Origin: an uncultured Eubacteriales bacterium
GTDB lineage: Bacteria; Bacillota; Clostridia; Oscillospirales; Acutalibacteraceae
DNA length: 64,000 bases
Direction: 5' to 3'
NCBI GenBank assembly: GCA_951801675.1
Contig: CATONX010000001.1
Coordinates: 124,001 to 188,000, forward strand
Of this stretch, positions 44,200 to 52,855 are shown piece by piece. The notes below the pieces were generated by a model that worked only from the letters and a program-made list of their open reading frames with translations, searched no databases and was not told the origin of the DNA. How positions within the stretch are numbered: the stretch's first letter is position 1; each line of letters opens with the position of its first letter. The position numbers were made by a program, and so were the translations under genes.

Positions 44200-44426
44200 T
44201 TGCACGAAAGAATCCGACAGCTTCGGGAAGAAAAAGGCTTCAGCCAAAGCCAGGTGGCCGAACCATCCTGGTGGGAGCCCGTACCTATGCCCGCTACGAA
44301 TCCGGAAAAGGAAAAATCCCTTTGCGGGTAGTGGTGTGTTTGGCGGAGCTTTATGGAGTGAGCGTGGATTACCTGGCGGGATTGACGCACAAGCAGCAGC
44401 CGCATCCGAGAAAGAAAAACATATAG
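44200..44426 (+). pseudogene. frameshifted XRE-type helix-turn-helix gene
   Basis: From a TTG at 44200, with GAAAGGAG upstream, the frame reads LHERIRQLREEKGFSQSQVAE and then runs into nonsense (EPSWWEPV). The correct continuation, LVGARTYARYESGKGKIPLR through VSVDYLAGLT to the stop at 44426, is in another frame. The break lies at about 44260-44268, where the Cro/CI helix-turn-helix would continue. Restored, it would be about 75 residues. A sequencing error is the alternative explanation. Confidence 0.75.
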
Positions 44427-44435
44427 TTATATTCT

Positions 44436-45776
44436 CTACAAAATTTCCCCATTGGATTCGATGATCTTCCGGTAATATGTCCCGGAGTCCTTCAAAATCC
44501 GTTCTTGGGTGTCGAAATTCACATACGCAAGGCCGAACCGTTTGCCGTAGCCCTGGGCCCATTCAAAATTGTCCATCAGCGCCCAGTGGAAATATCCCAG
44601 CACCGCAACTCCTTCGTCCGCCGCTTGGCGCAGAGCCTTCAGATAGGAGGAAAGCTGTTCGATGCGGTAGGCGTCGTGAACCTTACCGTCCGCGCTGACA
44701 AGGTCGTTGCCGGAATAGCCGTTTTCCGTCACCAGAATGGGCAGGCCGTACCGCTCGTACATGAACTTGGCCGCGTAATAGAAAGCCCTGGGCTGCAAGG
44801 GCCAGTCGTAGGTACTGCGTGAGACGTTGTCGGAAAAGACCGGGTCGCCCTGCGTCCCATCCGGTGCTACGGGAATGCCGGTGTAGTGGTTCATGCCGAA
44901 GAAGTCCAGCGGCTGAGAAATGAGGGCCATGTCATTCTGGCCGATGACCGGCATGTCGGGACCTGCGGCCGCCACAGCCGCGGCAGGATACCGGCCCAGG
45001 TATACCGCTTCCGTCCACCAGGTGAAGGGAGTGACGGTGGGTTCGTTGAGCTCAAAGCACCGCTTGCGGGCCAGCTCCACGTTCTCCGGGTCGTCGGTGA
45101 TGGGGTATTTGAGCCAGTTGGTGGCCGCAAAGCCGCAGGCCGCTCCCGGGCAGTTGGCCCGGATGGCCTGCACCGCCTTGCCGTGGCCCAGCAGGGCGTT
45201 GTGTGCCATTTGCAGATAGTCCCGCCGGTGCACCCGGTAAAACGGGGCCAGCTCTCCTGACTCGAACGCGCCCACAAAGCATTCCGGCTCATTGATGGTG
45301 ATAAAGTGCTTCACCCGGTCGCCGTAGCGGCGGGTCATGCGGTCGGCATAGGCGGCGAACCAGTCGGGTGAGTCCGGGTTCATCCATCCGCCCCGCTGGT
45401 AGAGGGCGTAAGGATAGTCCCAGTGGAACAAAGTCAGGTAAGGTTCGATCCCCGCCTCGAGGAGGGCGTCCAGCAGCCGGTCGTAAAAGTCCAGTCCCTT
45501 TTGGTTGACTTCCCCCGTCCCCTGGGGGATTACCCGGGGCCAGGAGATGGAATAGCGGTAAGCGTTGAGTCCCATGCGCTTCATCAGCGCCACGTCTTCT
45601 TGGAAGCGGTGGTAGTGGTCGCAGGCGGTGTCGGCGTTCTGGCCCCGATAGACGGCGCCGGGATAGCGGGCATACACATCCCAAAGAGACGGGGCCTTTC
45701 CATCCTCATAGGCGGCCCCTTCGATCTGGATTGCGGCGGTGGCGGCGCCCCAGGCGAAATCCTTACAAAATCCCAT
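44436..45776 (-). CDS. beta-glucosidase-type glycoside hydrolase family 1
   Basis: 446 residues, full length. The GH1 signatures are FAWGAATAAIQIEGA at the N-terminus, the acid/base Glu in TINEP (about 163-167) and the nucleophile Glu in VTENGY (about 350-355). The segment around residues 395-420 (DNFEWAQGYGKRFGLAYVNF) forms the sugar-binding site; the motif lacks the Ser/Lys-Lys pair expected for phospho-glycosidases, so it probably acts on non-phosphorylated beta-glucosides. No PTS gene is near. It is cytoplasmic, with AAAGGAG nine bases before the ATG. Confidence 0.94.
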   Translation of the reverse strand: MGFCKDFAWGAATAAIQIEGAAYEDGKAPSLWDVYARYPGAVYRGQNADTACDHYHRFQEDVALMKRMGLNAYRYSISWPRVIPQGTGEVNQKGLDFYDRLLDALLEAGIEPYLTLFHWDYPYALYQRGGWMNPDSPDWFAAYADRMTRRYGDRVKHFITINEPECFVGAFESGELAPFYRVHRRDYLQMAHNALLGHGKAVQAIRANCPGAACGFAATNWLKYPITDDPENVELARKRCFELNEPTVTPFTWWTEAVYLGRYPAAAVAAAGPDMPVIGQNDMALISQPLDFFGMNHYTGIPVAPDGTQGDPVFSDNVSRSTYDWPLQPRAFYYAAKFMYERYGLPILVTENGYSGNDLVSADGKVHDAYRIEQLSSYLKALRQAADEGVAVLGYFHWALMDNFEWAQGYGKRFGLAYVNFDTQERILKDSGTYYRKIIESNGEIL

Positions 45777-45849
45777 GGCAATACGCTCCTTTTACCCCGC
45801 CGGAACCGGCGGGCTGCGGTATAAAAGTGGGGAATTATGGTATGCACTT

Positions 45850-45878
45850 AGTATAAGCGTACCAAGACGCAGTTGCAA
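45850..45878 (-). promoter_or_regulatory. promoter of the GH1 gene
   Basis: On the minus strand TTGCAA, 17 bases, TATACT, about 70 bases before the start codon. Confidence 0.65.
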
Positions 45879-45898
45879 GGGGGATCGGGGAAAAACGA

Positions 45899-45943
45899 GG
45901 AAGGCGGCGCGCAGAGCCTATGCTTTGCGCGCCGCCTTCGGTA
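45899..45943 (-). terminator. terminator of the phage-derived cassette
   Basis: AAGGCGGCGCGCA paired with TGCGCGCCGCCTT, followed on the minus strand by TTCCTCGTTTTT. Confidence 0.8.
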
Positions 45944-45976
45944 GGAGAGAAGAGGAGAAATGCGAAATAGGAATGC

Positions 45977-47503
45977 TTATTGCATGCCTGAAAGGAGGCT
46001 TGTAATCTTGTCGATGAGAGTTTTGAGCTTGTTTTCCGCGGCTTCCCGGGCCGTCTTTTCCGACTGGTACAGGGCTTGGTAGTCGGTGTCCCCTTCGTCG
46101 GCGGTATCTTCCGTCTTTACCGCGTAGGAGGTGGCCACCTGAGCCGTGCCGCCGGGAACCTTGAGCACCTGGCCGGCGTAGATGATATAGGGCGGGGCAA
46201 TGGAATTAGCCACCGCAAGCTCGCTCCAGCTTACACCCAGCCGGTTGCCGATGCTGTAGAGAGAATCTCCCTTTTGCACGGTATAGGTGTCGGGCGTCTG
46301 GGAGGCGTCGGGGGTGTCGTCCGCACCGCCCGGGAGCTTGAGCACCTGGCCGGTGTAAATGATATAGGGGGAAGAGATACCGTTTAGGGCGGCGATGTCC
46401 CGCCAGTTGAGTCCCAGCTTCGCGCCGATGGCGGAGAGGCTGTCGCCGGTCTGCACGGTATAGGTGGAGTCGGATGGAGCGGGGTCGGGCGCAGGTGTGC
46501 CGCCGCCGGAGGAAGAGCCCGGGAGCTTGAGCACCTGGCCGGTGTAAATGATATAGGGGGAGGTGATGCCGTTTAGGGCGGCGATTTCCCGCCAGTTGAT
46601 CCCCAGCTTTGCGCCAATGGCGGAGAGGCTGTCGCCGGTCTGCACGGTATAGGTGGAGTCGGATGGAGTGGGGTCGGGCGCAGGCGTGCCGCCGCCGGAG
46701 GAAGAGCCCGGGAGCTTGAGCACCTGACCGGTATAGATGATATAGGGGGAGGTGATGCCGTTTAAGGCGGCGATTTCCCGCCAGTCGAGCCCCAGCTTCG
46801 CGCCGATGGCGGAGAGGCTGTCGCCGGTCTGTACGGTGTAGGTGTCCCCGGAAGGGGTGGGATCCGGCACAGGGGTTTCCCCGCCGGAGGAGGAGCCAAG
46901 CCCATAGTACCGGGCGAGTACCTCCACCTCCGCCTTGGCCATCCGGCGCAGGTCGTCGTCGTTAATCAGAAAGGCGCTGTCGAGCTCGTTGGTGTGAAAC
47001 CCATGCTCGACGATGATGGCCGCTTTACAGGAGGTGGCCACCGCCGAACGAATCACACCGTAATAATCGAGCATGCCGGGCTGAGGCTCGGAGTAGGTGC
47101 GCCCGGTCTGATAGTCCCGGTAGAAGGTACCGCGGAAGTTATTGCCCATGACGGCGGCAATGGCTGCGCCCAGCTGATTGCACAAAGCCTCCGCAGGCTT
47201 GCGGTTGCTGCCGTAGATGTCTACCCCCCTGGCGGCGCTCCAGTTGCCGGAGCTGTCTGCGGCGTTGGAATGGTCGGAATAAAACAGGTCGCAGCCCGCC
47301 GCCATCTTTCCCCGCGCGTCCAGCGACGGGTCGTCGGTGATGGTTTTGCGGGTGAGGATCACTTCCACGTCCGAATATTTTTCCAATTCCTCCTTTTGGT
47401 ACTGGGCGAGTTTATACATCTGCGTCCCCTCATAGTAGCCGGGGCGCTGGGGATAGGGATTGCCGTACTCGCCGTGACCAGGGTCGATGCAGATTCGAAA
47501 CAT
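45977..47503 (-). CDS. N-acetylmuramoyl-L-alanine amidase with four LysM domains
   Basis: 508 residues. Residues 1-205 form an Amidase_3 domain with zinc ligands in DPGHGE (His9), the Glu of YYEG and SDHSNA, and the catalytic Glu in IIVEHGFHTN. Four LysM domains follow (about 220-265, 284-329, 347-392 and 408-453), the first three nearly identical and joined by SSSGGGTPAPDPTPSDS linkers. A short coiled-coil-like tail ends the protein. It has no signal peptide, as in phage endolysins. It is the last gene of a cassette with two tiny phage proteins and a fibre protein. Confidence 0.92.
   Translation of the reverse strand: MFRICIDPGHGEYGNPYPQRPGYYEGTQMYKLAQYQKEELEKYSDVEVILTRKTITDDPSLDARGKMAAGCDLFYSDHSNAADSSGNWSAARGVDIYGSNRKPAEALCNQLGAAIAAVMGNNFRGTFYRDYQTGRTYSEPQPGMLDYYGVIRSAVATSCKAAIIVEHGFHTNELDSAFLINDDDLRRMAKAEVEVLARYYGLGSSSGGETPVPDPTPSGDTYTVQTGDSLSAIGAKLGLDWREIAALNGITSPYIIYTGQVLKLPGSSSGGGTPAPDPTPSDSTYTVQTGDSLSAIGAKLGINWREIAALNGITSPYIIYTGQVLKLPGSSSGGGTPAPDPAPSDSTYTVQTGDSLSAIGAKLGLNWRDIAALNGISSPYIIYTGQVLKLPGGADDTPDASQTPDTYTVQKGDSLYSIGNRLGVSWSELAVANSIAPPYIIYAGQVLKVPGGTAQVATSYAVKTEDTADEGDTDYQALYQSEKTAREAAENKLKTLIDKITSLLSGMQ
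46325..46885 (-). repeat. tandem 189-bp LysM-linker repeats
   Basis: Three consecutive copies of a 63-codon unit inside the amidase gene are nearly identical at the DNA level (only scattered base changes). The fourth LysM (46160-46320) is divergent. This indicates recent tandem duplication or gene conversion. Confidence 0.8.
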
Positions 47504-47528
47504 AGATTTGTCCTCCTAGATTCGCTTG

Positions 47529-47669
47529 TTATTGGACGGTCAAATGCTCGCAGCCGGCTTCCACCAGAATCTGCCGGACCGCATTCTTAAGGGTGTCCGG
47601 TACGTCTGCGAAGGTCTTGACCCCTTTGATGATGAGGGTGGCGTAAATCATACTCATATTCTTATTCAT
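47529..47669 (-). CDS. CD1375-like small phage protein
   Basis: 46 residues, too short for the usual length cut-off. The sequence contains MIYATLIIKGVKTFADVPDT and ILVEAGCE, which match my memory of the short CD1375-type proteins encoded beside clostridial prophage tail and lysis genes. GAAGGAAAGG is immediately upstream of the ATG at 47669, and AGGAGG of the following amidase gene lies just after its stop. Function unknown; the position between fibre and lysin genes is typical for phages. Confidence 0.7.
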   Translation of the reverse strand: MNKNMSMIYATLIIKGVKTFADVPDTLKNAVRQILVEAGCEHLTVQ

Positions 47670-47686
47670 CCTTTCCTTCACTTATT

Positions 47687-47950
47687 TCAAATCATCTCAT
47701 AAAGCTCTGTCAGAGCCAGCATGGTGTTGACGCTTTCCGTCTCCAATGCGCTCACCCGGTCCTCGATGCGTTCGGGTTCCCGGTAGTCGGGATCGGCGCT
47801 CGCCTGAGCCAAAGCGGTGAGGGTTTCCAGTTCTTCGTCGCTTAGAAGGTTTTGCACCCACAGAACATGGAGCTTTTCGAGCATCTGCGTTAAGCGGTAC
47901 TGGCCCCGTGTGACTACTTGCGTCAAAATTTTGAGAAATGCGTCCGTCAT
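47687..47950 (-). CDS. small phage-type protein (XkdX-like region)
   Basis: 87 residues, mostly helical: FLKILTQVVTRGQYRLTQMLEKLHVLW, then LLSDEELETLTALAQ and an acidic tail. Short proteins of this pattern stand between tail-fibre and lysis genes in Firmicutes phages. AAGGAG lies eight bases before the ATG. The function is unknown and the family assignment is by pattern and position. Confidence 0.7.
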   Translation of the reverse strand: MTDAFLKILTQVVTRGQYRLTQMLEKLHVLWVQNLLSDEELETLTALAQASADPDYREPERIEDRVSALETESVNTMLALTELYEMI

Positions 47951-48044
47951 AATAGATCTCCTTATCCGTTTTTAAAGAAATGGCCTTTGTAAGCAGCCGT
48001 TTCCTGTTCCTTTTGGAAAACGCCTTGTGCTTTCCAATTTGTTA

Positions 48045-50810
48045 TCATTGCGCGTTTACCACCTGCTCTTCCAACGCCTCGATTCGGCTGAGCAGGGCGG
48101 CAATGGTTTTGTTTGCGTCCTTGTGATAGGAAAGGGAAAGATCCGGGTGAGGCGTACCGACGGTGGAAAGCACTGCGCCGGTCCCCTTCGGAGCAATGGA
48201 GAGAAGGAGGGACCTCGTCTCGTCGTCCACCCGTTCGAGCTGCGGCTTCGCAAGGGGATAGTAAATGGTCAGCGGCGTACCGGCTGCGGCTTTTGCGCGA
48301 AACCATGCCCGGAATTTCTCCAGATAGGCGCTTCTCTCCTCGCCGGTCACAATCCCAGTATCGCTGTTTAGCAGGGTAATGGCGATTACGGTTGACGTCC
48401 AGCAATAGCTCAGGGTAGTATCATATCCGTTGGAACGCCAGGGCAGGAGGTTGCATAAGAGCCGGCCATTTGCCGCCAGATCGTTTGAAGTCATATACAC
48501 GTAATTGGATCCGGCTCTGGCGCTGGCCAGATCCGCAAAAATGGTTTCCTCTCCGCTCAATACGATCCGTCCTACCCGGCGCAGTACGTAAACGGCGTTG
48601 TGTACATAGTCGACCAGAAGCTGGTCCTGCGCCGTAAAGCCGCCTGCGCCGTTCGGAATCCCGTAAAGGGAAAGGGGAACCTCGTGTGTTTCCCCATCCA
48701 CCATCAGGGAAATCATTCCGCCCTGTCCGGCGAAAGAGATGGTTCCAGGAACCGAATCCTGCTGGCAGATTCCAGAGAGAGTCAGGGAAGAAAACCGGGT
48801 GCCACTCTGCAAATCGCTGACCGAAAGCTCCGTACCCTCCGAAAGGCCGATGAGGGCGTTTGCGTAGCGATCAGCAGCGCGCCTCTCTGTAAGAGATACC
48901 GTGTGATTAAAAGTACGCAAATGGATGAAAGAAACCTGCAGGGAAGAAAGGCCCGTCTGTTCTTGTACCGGCAGACCGGTCAGTGTCATGCGGTTTGCAG
49001 TGTTTGGCGTGATGGGAAGAGAACCGTTTTCCAAAGTCGATGCCGTTGGTGTGAGAAAGCCGTAAACGATACGCACGTTATTTTGCTGCAAAGCGGCTGC
49101 GAAGTTGGCGCCGGTTACCTGTGCGACCGTTTCCACCCCGATAAAGGACAGGGGAACCCGTACTCGGATTTTTTTTGCCTTCTCAATGCAAATCCCATTT
49201 TTTCGCTCGTCTCCCGGATAAATCACATACCGGGTGGCGTAGGAATCAAAATGGGAACAGAGAATGCGCAGAGACTGTTCGTTGACCGCCTCCTGCCCCC
49301 AGGAAATCCCCGGGGGAAGCCAGGCGTCGGAAAGCGGGGTGGAAAGCTCCATGCACACGCCGCTTTCTGCAGAGGAATAGCTGCCCAGTACCGACCAAGT
49401 CCCGGGCATTGCCGCCAGGGACAGGACTTCAGAGGTGCCGCGGTAGAGCGTGCCGTCCGCGATCCGGTCCCATTCTCCGAGAGCGGGAAGCAAAACGGAC
49501 GTTTCCCCTACCGTCAGGGACGGCTGGGCGTGGCTGAGCAGGTGGCTGGACGGATCATACAAGGTTTTCCCTACCGCCTGCGCAATGGAAGCGCTTTGCA
49601 CCGTTTCGTCGGTCACATAGTCATATCCCACCGGAAGAGCGCAGGTCTCCTCACTGAGAACCTGGGAGAAGTCTCCCGACTGTATTTTTTCTTCCAGAGC
49701 GTCGGTGGTCACATAACCGTTGAGTGGGGGAATGACCGACGGGGAAAGGGTGCCGTCTCCCTGAAGCAGGGGCGCACTTCCCGGCGAATCCAGGCTCCCG
49801 TAGGTGACCAGCCGGTCAAAGGGAAGCACCGCGTCCGGGAGCTTCCCGTCTGCGTTTAGCTTCGGGGGATTTCCCGGGGTTCCCAGCGCGCTGAAAGAGA
49901 GGTAATCGTTTTCCGGCAGCACGGTGCTGGAAAGCTTCCCGTCCGCTCCCAGAGCCGGAGGGCCGCCCGGCTCGTTGAAGTCGCTTTTTTTCACGTAACC
50001 GGAAAGAGGGAGCACCGCTTCAGAAAGCTTCCCGTTGCTCGAAAGAGCGGGCGGATTGCCCGGCGTTCCCAGCGCCGCATAGGGAAGATATCCTTCCAGG
50101 GGAAGGGCCGAAAGGGAAAGCTTTCCGTTTTGCTGCAAGGAAGGGGGGTTCCCCGCGGTGTCCAGCTCTGCTTTTTTGAGAAATCCGGAAAGAGGTAGCA
50201 CCGACGCGTCAAGTACCCCGTCTTCGTCAAGAGCAGGCGGGTTACCCGGCTGGTTGAGATGGTCGGCGCGAAGGTATCCGGTCAGTTCCTGAGCGCCGGT
50301 GATGGCCAGGTCTACGTTCCCGTTTTCGTCCGGGCCGTGCGGCGCCCCGCCGTTGACGCTCATGGTGAAAATCTGGGCGTTATACTGCTGCGCCCGCGCG
50401 AGGGCTTCGAGCATGGCGGGAAACTCGTCCCGGCTTTCGATGGCGTCGTCGTCCCGCAAAAGAGGCAGCACCGCAATGCGCATCGAATTGGTAGAGAGCA
50501 CCGTGTCGTCCGGCCCGGTTAAGGTCAGCTCGCACTCGCAGATTCCGGCCACCGCAAGGAGGCTCGAGGAGAGAACCACCTGCGCCTCACCTGCGGCGGC
50601 ATCGGAAATGGAGACGGACGTAAATTCCTTTGTCTTGTCCGGTTTTACCGCATATAACGTGACCAAATGATTGGTGAGGTCGATGGGCTTGTCGTCCCGG
50701 CCGCGAAAACACAAGCGCAGCAGCCTGGAACCGGCGTCGCCCTGTTTTACGGCGACGTCGGGCAGGGCGGCCCCAATCTGGACCGGAATCACAATGATAT
50801 CCTTTGCCAT
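48045..50810 (-). CDS. phage baseplate/tail-fibre-like protein with six 31-residue repeats
   Basis: 921 residues. The N-terminal domain (about 1-120, DAGSRLLRLCFRGRDDKPIDL and LYAVKPDKTKEF) resembles the BppU N-terminal domain of phage baseplate proteins. Residues 176-361 are six consecutive repeats of exactly 31 residues with the core PGNPPAL, DGKL and VLP. The remaining 560 residues, rich in Ser, Thr and beta-strand patterns, probably form the trimeric receptor-binding part; the final 20 residues look like a coiled coil (IAALLSRIEALEEQ). No signal peptide. GGAGGA precedes the ATG. Confidence 0.82.
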   Translation of the reverse strand: MAKDIIVIPVQIGAALPDVAVKQGDAGSRLLRLCFRGRDDKPIDLTNHLVTLYAVKPDKTKEFTSVSISDAAAGEAQVVLSSSLLAVAGICECELTLTGPDDTVLSTNSMRIAVLPLLRDDDAIESRDEFPAMLEALARAQQYNAQIFTMSVNGGAPHGPDENGNVDLAITGAQELTGYLRADHLNQPGNPPALDEDGVLDASVLPLSGFLKKAELDTAGNPPSLQQNGKLSLSALPLEGYLPYAALGTPGNPPALSSNGKLSEAVLPLSGYVKKSDFNEPGGPPALGADGKLSSTVLPENDYLSFSALGTPGNPPKLNADGKLPDAVLPFDRLVTYGSLDSPGSAPLLQGDGTLSPSVIPPLNGYVTTDALEEKIQSGDFSQVLSEETCALPVGYDYVTDETVQSASIAQAVGKTLYDPSSHLLSHAQPSLTVGETSVLLPALGEWDRIADGTLYRGTSEVLSLAAMPGTWSVLGSYSSAESGVCMELSTPLSDAWLPPGISWGQEAVNEQSLRILCSHFDSYATRYVIYPGDERKNGICIEKAKKIRVRVPLSFIGVETVAQVTGANFAAALQQNNVRIVYGFLTPTASTLENGSLPITPNTANRMTLTGLPVQEQTGLSSLQVSFIHLRTFNHTVSLTERRAADRYANALIGLSEGTELSVSDLQSGTRFSSLTLSGICQQDSVPGTISFAGQGGMISLMVDGETHEVPLSLYGIPNGAGGFTAQDQLLVDYVHNAVYVLRRVGRIVLSGEETIFADLASARAGSNYVYMTSNDLAANGRLLCNLLPWRSNGYDTTLSYCWTSTVIAITLLNSDTGIVTGEERSAYLEKFRAWFRAKAAAGTPLTIYYPLAKPQLERVDDETRSLLLSIAPKGTGAVLSTVGTPHPDLSLSYHKDANKTIAALLSRIEALEEQVVNAQ

Positions 50811-50905
50811 GGATCGTCCTCCTGAACTAGAATTTCAAACATAAGTTCGATTTCATTATAGTCTTTGGAGGACGTATGCGGGTGCACACTCTGTGCATTC
50901 TTTGG

Positions 50906-50997
50906 TTGCATTGGACAGGATATGCAGGTATCATAAGATTGGTACCACATCTTATGGATTTGGGCGAAAAAATATGCCTGTCCAATGAAGGACAGGC
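50906..50997 (+). promoter_or_regulatory. aroK control region with three GGACAGG boxes
   Basis: TTGCAT (50906-50911), 17 bases and TATCAT (50929-50934) form a possible promoter. CATTGGACAGG at 50909-50919 is perfectly repeated in inverted form at 50977-50987, and GGACAGGC follows at 50990-50997, so the middle box could pair with either neighbour. Between them CATAAGAT/ATCTTATG (50932-50955) makes a further hairpin. If the promoter is real, the first box is DNA only, which favours operator sites. Confidence 0.45.
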
Positions 50998-51019
50998 ATG
51001 GTGGTCAGGAGAGAGGCAT

Positions 51020-51547
51020 ATGAAACAAGTAGTCGTACTGTGCGGCTTCATGGGCTGCGGCAAAACCACGGTAGGACGGGAGTTGTCTCGGCTTACCGGT
51101 TTTGCATACCGGGATTTGGATGAATGGATTGAAATGAGAGCGGGAAAAACCGTAGCGGACATTTTTGATGAGGACGGGGAAGCGCATTTTAGGGCATTGG
51201 AGCGGGAAGCGGTCCGGGCCTGCGCAGAGGAACCCGCCCTGATTACGGCGGCGGGCGGCGGGGCCCTGACCTTTGATGAAAATGTGAAAGCGCTCCAAAA
51301 GGCCGGCTGCCGCATTATTTTGCTGGACGTGCCGGTTGAGGAAATCGCCCGGAGGCTTCAGGGGGACAAAACCCGTCCTCTTCTCAACCGCCCGGATAAG
51401 GAAGCAGCTATGCGAAAACTGTATGAGGCCCGCCTTCCTCTTTACCGCAAAGCGGCGGATTTGGCGGTGGACGCGAACCAACCACCTGAACAGGTAGCCC
51501 GGGAGATTGTCATGAAGCTGGGCCTGCCTTTTGCGCCGAAGGAGTAG
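51020..51547 (+). CDS. aroK: shikimate kinase
   Basis: 175 residues. It phosphorylates shikimate in aromatic amino acid synthesis. Walker A is GCGKTT (about 12-17), the shikimate-binding DLDEWIE lies at about 33-39, GGGAL at about 77-81 and the lid Arg in TRPLLNRP at about 115. The ATG at 51020 follows GGAGAGAGG. No other aro gene is adjacent. A terminator lies 20 bases after the stop. Confidence 0.95.
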   Translation: MKQVVVLCGFMGCGKTTVGRELSRLTGFAYRDLDEWIEMRAGKTVADIFDEDGEAHFRALEREAVRACAEEPALITAAGGGALTFDENVKALQKAGCRIILLDVPVEEIARRLQGDKTRPLLNRPDKEAAMRKLYEARLPLYRKAADLAVDANQPPEQVAREIVMKLGLPFAPKE

Positions 51548-51566
51548 CACGTGGATTTCGGGTCTT

Positions 51567-51602
51567 GGGCGGTGTGAACACTCTGCACCGCCCTTTTCTT
51601 GA
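51567..51602 (+). terminator. terminator after aroK
   Basis: GGGCGGTG paired with CACCGCCC around an 11-base loop, followed by TTTTCTTG. Confidence 0.85.
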
Positions 51603-51694
51603 AAGAAAAGGCAGTCGCCCCATAGATGCTACCCTTCTTAGAGGCGTGTGCGGCGTAGAGGAGGAAGGCATGTGAATCGGATCAGCTATAAAAA

Positions 51695-51745
51695 CAACAC
51701 AAAGAGGCGGCTCGGATTGCGAGCCGCCTCTTTTCTATTCCTCTT
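51695..51745. terminator. bidirectional terminator after trpS
   Basis: AAAGAGGCGGCTCG paired with CGAGCCGCCTCTTT (51701-51733). On the minus strand TTTGTGTTGTTTTTA follows, on the plus strand TTTTCTATTCC. Confidence 0.85.
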
Positions 51746-51812
51746 TTTCCGATAACATAGAATCGTCATCCGGCTTATAAACCGGCCGGGTAGAACCCGA
51801 TGACGCTAAGCC

Positions 51813-52823
51813 CTACCGCTTGACAAAGCCGATGCGCTTTTGCACCTTGAGCAGAGTCCGCTCCGCCAGGTAAGACGCCTGCTTTGCGCCTTCCTTCCAG
51901 CAGTCCTCCAAATAGGCCTTATCCGCCATCAGCTGGTCGAACTTCTCCCGAACCGGGCGCAGCTCTTCCACCACCGCTTCACCCACGGCCGTCTTGAAGT
52001 CGCCGTAGCCCTTGCCGTCGAACTCGGATTCAATGGCCCCGTAGTCCTTGCCGGTCACCGCCGAGTAAATGCCCATCAGGTTATTGATGCCGTCCTTGCC
52101 TTCGGCGTAGCGGACCTGTGCCTCGGAATCGGTCACCGCCCGCTTAAACTTGCGTAGAATATCCTCGGGCTTATCGAGAATCGCCACATAAGCATTCACA
52201 TTTTCGTCCGACTTGGACATTTTCTTGGTCGGCTCCTGCAAAGACATGACTCTCGCCCCGATTTTCGGAATATAGGGCTCGGGCACCGTGAAGGTATCCC
52301 CGTAAAGGCCGTTAAAACGGGCCGCAATGTCCCTGGAAAGCTCCAGATGCTGTTTTTGGTCGGCCCCCACCGGCACCACATCCGCCTGGTAAAGCAGAAT
52401 GTCCGCCGCCATCAGAACCGGATAGGTGAAAAGCCCCGCGTTTACATTGTCCGCATGCCTTGCGGACTTGTCCTTAAACTGGGTCATGCGGGAAAGCTCG
52501 CCGAACTGGGTGTAGCAGCTGAGAAGCCACGAAAGCTCCGCGTGGGCGGGCACCTGGCTTTGGATAAACAGCATGCTCTTCTGCGGGTCGATGCCGCACG
52601 CGAGCAAAATCGCATAGGTGCGGATAATCTGCTGGCGGAATTTCGCCGGGTCCTGCCGCACGGTGATGGCATGCAGGTCCACCACCGAGTAAATCCCCCG
52701 GTATTCGTCCTGCAACGCCACCCAGTTTTTCAGCGCTCCCAGGTAATTGCCCAGCGTCAGGCTGCCGCTTGGCTGAATGCCGGAAAACAAAATCGGTTTC
52801 TTTTGTGTCGTCGTCGGTTCCAT
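51813..52823 (-). CDS. trpS: tryptophanyl-tRNA synthetase
   Basis: 336 residues, usual length for the class Ic enzyme. The HIGH-equivalent is [12 protein letters not shown] (about 18-29), the KMSKS loop reads KKMSKSDEN (about 199-207), and DLHAITV and [22 protein letters not shown] are typical. No T-box signature was found in the 30 bases between it and the upstream aminotransferase gene, with which it is co-oriented and probably co-transcribed. Confidence 0.97.
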   Translation of the reverse strand: MEPTTTQKKPILFSGIQPSGSLTLGNYLGALKNWVALQDEYRGIYSVVDLHAITVRQDPAKFRQQIIRTYAILLACGIDPQKSMLFIQSQVPAHAELSWLLSCYTQFGELSRMTQFKDKSARHADNVNAGLFTYPVLMAADILLYQADVVPVGADQKQHLELSRDIAARFNGLYGDTFTVPEPYIPKIGARVMSLQEPTKKMSKSDENVNAYVAILDKPEDILRKFKRAVTDSEAQVRYAEGKDGINNLMGIYSAVTGKDYGAIESEFDGKGYGDFKTAVGEAVVEELRPVREKFDQLMADKAYLEDCWKEGAKQASYLAERTLLKVQKRIGFVKR

Positions 52824-52855
52824 AACGCAATCTCCCTCTCGTCTTACGGTTTGCT

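Noticed and set aside
45977..50810. complete prophage or contractile injection system
   Set aside because: No capsid, portal, sheath, tube, baseplate hub, integrase or holin gene was found on either side.
51672..51761. short open frame with AGGAGG and a GTG start after aroK
   Set aside because: It reads straight through the trpS terminator hairpin; the ribosome-binding-site match is probably chance.
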